This document shows, in pieces, positions 6,065 to 6,066 of a stretch of 6,066 nt of DNA. How positions within the stretch are numbered: position 1 is the first letter of the stretch; every line of letters begins with the position of its first letter. This DNA is from an uncultured Lachnospiraceae bacterium (GTDB lineage Bacteria > Bacillota > Clostridia > Lachnospirales > Lachnospiraceae), in the NCBI GenBank assembly GCA_946538445.1, contig CAMNGO010000127.1:1-6066 (forward strand), written 5' to 3'. A model generated the notes under the pieces. The model had not been told where the DNA came from, made no database searches, and saw nothing but the letters and a program-made list of their open reading frames with translations. The position numbers and the translations under genes are program-made.

Positions 6065-6066
6065 CG

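Noticed and set aside
1..6066. CRISPR arrays, tRNA or rRNA genes, insertion sequences, attachment sites
   Set aside because: No spaced direct repeats, no cloverleaf-like segments, no transposase frames and no terminal repeats were seen; nearly the whole window is explained by five transporter genes.

Overview
The window holds one complete oligopeptide ABC transporter operon of the Opp/Ami type, all on the + strand, from a consensus promoter to a Rho-independent terminator. The gene order is oppA (lipoprotein binding protein), oppB and oppC (membrane permeases), oppD and oppF (the two ATPases). The likely host is a Gram-positive anaerobe of the Clostridia, probably Lachnospiraceae. The clues are strong AGGAGG-type ribosome sites, a short lipoprotein signal followed by a Ser/Gly/Ala-rich linker, a consensus TTGACA/TATAAT promoter and the style of the Opp proteins. 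This is judged from recognition of the protein families; no search was run.

Layout: positions 1-138 hold the promoter (TTGACA at 51, 17-bp spacer, extended TGATATAAT at 71-79), two inverted repeats placed like operators, and a strong ribosome site. Positions 139-1809 are oppA. Positions 1810-1929 form a structured gap: a perfect 9-bp hairpin, then a complete intrinsic terminator, then a small hairpin and the oppB ribosome site. Positions 1930-5996 hold oppB, oppC, oppD and oppF, tightly packed; oppD and oppF overlap by 17 bases. Positions 6029-6064 form the final terminator. Positions 1-50 are AT-rich and show nothing I can name.

Working together: OppA, anchored outside the cell by a lipid on Cys21, captures peptides and delivers them to the OppB-OppC channel. 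OppD and OppF hydrolyse ATP in the cytoplasm to drive import. The terminator between oppA and oppB probably lets most transcripts end after oppA, so that the binding protein is made in excess over the channel.

The genes are ordinary members of known families, and I see no undescribed system. The points worth a second look are regulatory (a perfect palindrome filling the promoter spacer, a second one at the start site, the internal terminator) and structural (OppD has lost every cysteine of the usual C-terminal iron-sulfur motif, and OppF has DEC in place of DEP after Walker B).
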